The position numbers were made by a program, and so were the translations under genes. From Rosellinia necatrix (taxonomy: Eukaryota > Ascomycota > Sordariomycetes > Xylariales > Xylariaceae): DNA of 64,000 bases. The notes beneath the pieces are model-generated. The model did no database searches. It had not been told where the DNA came from and saw only the letters and a program-made list of their open reading frames with translations. Position 1 is the stretch's first letter. Each line of letters begins with the position of its first letter. The DNA is taken from assembly GCA_021209875.1 (NCBI GenBank), contig JAGYVD010000004.1:2790001-2854000 (forward strand), written 5' to 3'. Of this stretch, positions 59,750 to 64,000 are shown one piece after another.

Positions 59750-61635
59750 ATGGCTCTAAGCTCATTTTCGGGGATGCTCTCCGCCTTCATCTGGTTGCTG
59801 GTACCGGCATGGTTAGCCTGGACAAGCTGGACATGGTATTGGCAACAGCAGGTTAGTTCGTGCCATGGCATAGCACAGCTGCCGCCTGGTGATGCCGGCC
59901 ATACTGAGTCACTGACATCGCCTCCTCCGACAGGCAGAGCGCAACTATGCAATTGAAACGGGATGCAAGCCTCTTAGGCCCTGGAACGCGCGATGGCCGC
60001 TCGGGCTCGACATGTTGTTCAAGGCGCTCGTCGTGGCTAGGGAGGGCCACATCCTCAAATTCTTCCTGACCATGGTGGACCAATGTGGATTTACATTCAT
60101 CCAGCATCTATTCGGAGTACCGGGAATCACTACCGTTGACCCGGAAAACATCGAGACCATCCTCTCCACCAACTTTACAGGTAATGCGTTTTGTATTACA
60201 ACTTAGGCGCCTCTGACACGAGCGCTAACTTTTGTATGTCTACAAGATTACGACCTGGGTCTGCGCCCGTTAGCATTTCGGGCACTGCTGGGTAGTGGAA
60301 TCTTCACACAAGACGGGGAAGAGTGGAAACATTCACGTCACTTATTACGACCCCAGTTCGCTTCAAATCGGGCGCGGAATTTCATTGAGATTCAAGAGTG
60401 TGTGGAGCGACTATTCGACCGCATTCCACACAAGGACGAAGCGGAAGTAGATCCGCAGCCCCTTTTCCTCAAACTCACTTTCGAGACGACCATGTTTCTC
60501 TTATTTGGGAAGTATGCGTATGGTTTGAAGGAATTAACAGCACAGGAGTCTACCTTCGCCGAGGCATTTAACCTTGCCCAAGATTACTTAGCCCATCGTG
60601 GTCGACTGGCCCACATGTACTGGCTTTTTAATACCAAGGTATTCCACGATGCGTGCAGAACATGCCATGTCTACATCGACGAAGTGGTAGGTAAAGCCCT
60701 AGAAGCGTCAGAATCTCTATCATACCAAGCCGATGACGAATACATATTTATTGATGCGCTCGTCCAACAAACCCGAGACCCCCTGATCTTGCGGGACCAA
60801 TGCCTCAACGTCCTTTTGGCTGGTCGAGATACAACCGGCTGCTGTCTGTCTTGGACTTTGTTAGTTTTCCCTACAGGCCTCGGAAAAAGCAAAAATCTTA
60901 ATAATCGAATGATAGTCGCCTATTGGCCCGGCACCAGAATGTTCTCAAAAAACTACGACGAGAAATTAAAGATGTGGTCGGTCTTGGGCTCAACGCACCG
61001 CTACCTACCGGAGATGATCTGAAAAGGATGCGTTACCTAGCCATAGTGTTAAAAGAGGGTTAATATTTCACTCATAGCTTGCTGTTGTGCAATCTGAGTG
61101 CTGATACTGATGTTTTTGCAGTTCTCCGTCTGTATCCTTCTGTTCCCGTCAACTCCCGAGCGGCGACACGACAAACTATACTCCCGGTAGGGGGCGGACC
61201 GGACGGAAAATCCCTAGTGCTCGTCCCGAAAGGGAGAGCTGTCGGTTATTGTGTTTATGCCATGCATCGACGTAGAGATGAATATGGCGAAGATGCCGAA
61301 AATTTCCGACCAGAGAGATGGGAAGGTGACGAGCTCAAGAAGTTTCACAGTTATACTTACCTGCCTTTCAATGGCGGTCCACGGATATGCCTTGGCCGTA
61401 AGCACTCCCAATTAAACCTAAACCATCAAGTCAAATTAGGCTCGCTAATTTCCCAAACCTCGCAGAGGAATTCGCTCTGCTAGAAGTATCATATACAGTA
61501 GCACGCCTCGTCCAGGTCTTTTCGGAGATCACCGCGCCAGCTACAGAGAAGATAGTCACCGTAGGAGACGAGAGACAGAACTTAACCCTCGTCTTGTCTT
61601 GCGCCGAGGGTTGTTGTGTTACTATGCGCCACTAA
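59750..61635 (+). CDS. Cytochrome P450, CYP52-like
   Basis: Membrane-bound haem monooxygenase; CYP52 relatives hydroxylate alkanes and fatty acids. Exons: 59750-59851, 59934-60180, 60247-60859, 60916-61058, 61122-61397, 61466-61635; phases agree and give 516 aa. A hydrophobic N-terminal anchor ([13 protein letters not shown]) leads to the CYP52 landmarks: [33 protein letters not shown]-helix [14 protein letters not shown], the ExxR in [37 protein letters not shown], and the haem loop [14 protein letters not shown]. All splice junctions restore conserved motifs, so the gene looks intact. Neighbours do not suggest a pathway. Substrate unknown. Confidence 0.9.
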
Positions 61636-62545
61636 TAAGTATTTGCTAGCTGAAAATATTGATATCAGTTCACCTGAGCCAGGCCAGAGTCTATCATCTC
61701 GCAAATATTTGCTGTAGAAGTAGTAGGAAAATAATGTCCGAGCTATTGGCATATTAGCTCTCTTCTTAATAACTAGTGCCCACAGAAGGCGTTAATGATT
61801 TTCCGACTCTTTCTTTTATCACGAAGATCAAGACCTAAGGACTACTCGAAAAGAAGGCCCGATAATTAGGCTGCAAGAACAGGCGATCCCCAGACGTCAG
61901 ACATGGGTGCTCTATCAACTAAGCAGCAGTTATCAGGGTTAAGGCGGTATTATGTAGTATTTATAAACGAAAACGCCTCAAACCGCGATAACCTAGTTCC
62001 TCTGAGTAATTGCATTCGAAGCCCCGCAACTAGAAGCATAGGGGTCATTCCTATCTCCAACACAACCATTACTCCACCCGATAAAGGTAGCCGAAGCTAG
62101 GTATTCGAATACTATCGTCGCGGGATATCGTCGCGGGATTTAAAAAATCCACACTGTTGCTTGAAGCTGGTGTAGATATTAATTACGTCACCTTGGAAGG
62201 CATTCTCGTATTGTTAATTGCGGTGACTTTTTCTTCCCCAAGTAGCGACGGTTTCAATGCCTTCAGGACTGGTGCGGGCCATCACATTCATAACATGTGG
62301 ATCTGGCTTCCTGCCTCTTCCAACCCCCTTATTATGTCCGCAGAAGCAAGCAGGTTCAGCGTCAGGAAAATGCCAAAGAGAGGTATCACGGAGTAGCCGC
62401 TCACATATATACCGTTAATTCCACATGGCGTTAACGGCGTCGTTTTACTGTCACAAGAGGGAAATTGGAAGTTGGAATCACATTGACTATCAGGCTGCCA
62501 TAATATAACAATTTAGAAGATATGTAGGCTACTCGTGCAAATCTC
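61636..62545. other. Spacer with decayed sequence
   Basis: AT-richer. A short frame near 62150 reads LLEAGVDINYVTLEG, resembling one ankyrin repeat, and may be a relic. A GTTAACGGCGTCGT motif occurs near 62431. Confidence 0.4.
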
Positions 62546-64000
62546 CTACGCAATCCAAAACCAGATTCTCTCCAAGAAGCTCCTCGGTTTGACCTCGGGC
62601 CAGGTGCCTTCGAGGCGATCGATCTCGGCCTTGCCGCTCCAGAGGTCCATCTCGCCGAGCGGGACCATCTTGGTTTTCTTGACCAGCTTGTAGCCGAGGA
62701 AGAGGGCGAAGAAGATGGGGACGTCAATGTAGGGCGGGACGAAGGTCTTGGCGCTGAACTTTCCCGGGAAGAAGGCGTCGAAGCCGTTGAAGAAGGCGAC
62801 GAGGACGCAGAAGCAGAGCGCGAAGTAGGCCAGGAACGGCTGCATCGGGGCCCGGTACGGCAGAGACTCGCGCGAGATACCGTTGTGGCGCAGGCCGTAG
62901 TAGAAGCGCAGGTAGGTGAAGCAGAGGCTCGACCAGACGATGAGGGTCGACACGGCGGAGAGGCTCGAGAACCAGAAGAAGACGCTCTCGCCGCTGTTGC
63001 TGACGTTGAGGTACGCCAGCAGGGAGAGCAGGGTGGTGGCGGCGACGCAGGCGTACGGCACGCCCCAGCGCTCGAAGGCGAAGAAGGCGGGGGCCTTGCC
63101 GTCGAGCGCGGCAGCGTACAGCACGCGTGTCGACGCGTAGAAGAAGGAGTTGCCGGCCGACCAGGCGGAGCTGAGGATGACGGCGTTGATGATGGACGGC
63201 AGCACGGCGATCCCGCCGTTCTCGATCGCGATGACGAACGGGCTCGCGGCGGCGCCGGGGGCCGAGGTGCGGATGGCGTCGAGCAGCCGTGGGTCCTGCG
63301 ACGAGACGCACAGCGTGACAAGGAATATGGCGAGTACGTAGAAGAGCGCGATGCGCCAGAAGACGCGGCGGATGGCCTTGGGGATGTTGCGGCGCGGGTT
63401 CTCGGTCTCGCCCGAGGCGATGACGACCATCTCGCTGCCGCCGTACGAGAAGGTGGCCTGGATGAAGACCTTCCAGAAGGCGAGGAAGCGGCCGAGGGTG
63501 CCGCCGACGAGGTACTCACTCATGGGCCCCGGGTCCATCCAGTAGCGGAAGCCGATGCGGTCGCCAGTCGGGGTGCCGCCGAGGGTGACGATGAACATGA
63601 GCAGGATCAGGCCGACGATGGTGATCAGCTTGACGGCGCCGAAGGCGAACTCGGCCTCGCCGTAGACGCGCACGGGCAGGCAGTTCACGGCGACCATGGC
63701 GAAGAGGAAGAGAGTGATGAGCGCGGCGGTCGGCACGTCGTTGGGCCAGTAGTCGACGATGACGACGCTCACCGTCACCTCGATGGGCACGCCGATGGCG
63801 ATCTGCCACCAGTAGTTCCACGAGATGGCGAAGCCGAGGGCCTCGTCGACGTAGCGGGCGGCATAGATGGGCACGGCGCCCGGCAGCGGCAGGTACGTGG
63901 CCATCTCGCCGAGGCTGTGCACGACGCAGTACACATTGAAGGCGGTGATCAGGTACGCCAGGAAAGCCGACAGCGGGCCCGCCAGCGACAGCACCTGGCC
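62546..64000 (-). CDS. Amino-acid permease (APC / YAT family), 5' end outside window
   Basis: Proton-coupled plasma-membrane amino-acid importer. The frame is open from the right edge to a stop at 62546, giving about 484 residues; the N-terminus and the first one or two membrane segments are missing. Ten or so hydrophobic segments are visible. Family motifs are SLGEMATYLPLPGA, FAISWNYWWQIAIGVPIE, QATFSYGGSEMVVIASGETENPRR, and STRVLYAAALDGKAP. The C-terminal tail is short and has DLWSGKAEIDRLEG, as in YAT permeases. No intron is needed in the visible part. GC is very high. Substrate cannot be told from this part. Confidence 0.9.
   Translation of the reverse strand, partial: GQVLSLAGPLSAFLAYLITAFNVYCVVHSLGEMATYLPLPGAVPIYAARYVDEALGFAISWNYWWQIAIGVPIEVTVSVVIVDYWPNDVPTAALITLFLFAMVAVNCLPVRVYGEAEFAFGAVKLITIVGLILLMFIVTLGGTPTGDRIGFRYWMDPGPMSEYLVGGTLGRFLAFWKVFIQATFSYGGSEMVVIASGETENPRRNIPKAIRRVFWRIALFYVLAIFLVTLCVSSQDPRLLDAIRTSAPGAAASPFVIAIENGGIAVLPSIINAVILSSAWSAGNSFFYASTRVLYAAALDGKAPAFFAFERWGVPYACVAATTLLSLLAYLNVSNSGESVFFWFSSLSAVSTLIVWSSLCFTYLRFYYGLRHNGISRESLPYRAPMQPFLAYFALCFCVLVAFFNGFDAFFPGKFSAKTFVPPYIDVPIFFALFLGYKLVKKTKMVPLGEMDLWSGKAEIDRLEGTWPEVKPRSFLERIWFWIA

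Noticed and set aside
60860..60915. Apparent frameshift in the P450 gene
   Set aside because: A 56-nt intron with donor GTTAGT and acceptor GATAG restores phase and the SWTFRLLARH-like sequence.
62431..63519. 362-aa minus-strand frame rich in Ser, Arg and Pro
   Set aside because: Alternative frame of the permease gene caused by high GC; the permease frame has membrane segments and family motifs.

Overview
The window is nuclear DNA of a filamentous ascomycete (Pezizomycotina). It most resembles a Sordariomycete, but the order cannot be fixed from sequence alone. The signs are short introns (about 50-110 nt) with GT..AG borders and CTAAC/CTGAC-like branch sites, fungal-only families (AflY-type oxidase, DUF4748-like protein, ankyrin asparaginase, a secreted glycosidase-like family), and many intergenic islands of ACCT/AGGT tetranucleotides. 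No bacterial, viral or organelle segment was seen. Exon structures were built by hand from reading frame, splice signals and remembered family conservation; exon sums were checked for phase.

Layout. 0-1.1 kb: two decayed minus-strand coding fragments. 1.7-9.3 kb: PWP2 (UTP1) divergent from a CDC12-type septin, then a mitochondrial dehydrogenase kinase. 9.3-12.5 kb: tetranucleotide-rich spacer and the leader of a USP7/UBP15-type deubiquitinase (12.5-15.8 kb). The 3' part of that gene is rearranged and followed by a decayed tandem copy of one of its own segments. 16.2-18.1 kb: AflY-like (questin oxidase family) protein. 19.7-21.7 kb: asparaginase-ankyrin fusion. 23.1-26.8 kb: inositol-polyphosphate 5-phosphatase. 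28.3-28.9 kb: a four-exon DUF4748-like small protein. 29.8-31.6 kb: CID/SR/RGG RNA-processing protein. 33.0-36.0 kb: transportin/Kap104. 36-43 kb: gene-poor, first tetranucleotide-rich, then AT-rich with a dispersed 211-bp repeat and a tRNA-Ala. 43.9-49.9 kb: dense block of a secreted glycosidase-like protein, gamma-butyrobetaine hydroxylase-like dioxygenase, RRP15 and mitochondrial ferredoxin. 51.9-54.8 kb: GAF hybrid histidine kinase. 55-59 kb: decayed genes, including an NB-ARC/TPR (NLR-type) pseudogene split by the second 211-bp repeat. 59.7-61.6 kb: CYP52-like P450. 62.5 kb to the right edge: amino-acid permease, cut by the window.

Most intact genes are housekeeping: 90S pre-rRNA processing (PWP2, RRP15), septin ring, nuclear import, transcript processing, mitochondrial metabolism (kinase, ferredoxin, probable carnitine synthesis). 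They are unlinked functions, not one cluster. The interesting material lies in decay and rearrangement: the USP7 3' end, the RRP15 fragment in its own promoter, the 211-bp repeat inside an NLR gene, and the PWP2 intron minisatellite carrying repeated possible 3' splice sites. I found no convincing new multi-gene system.
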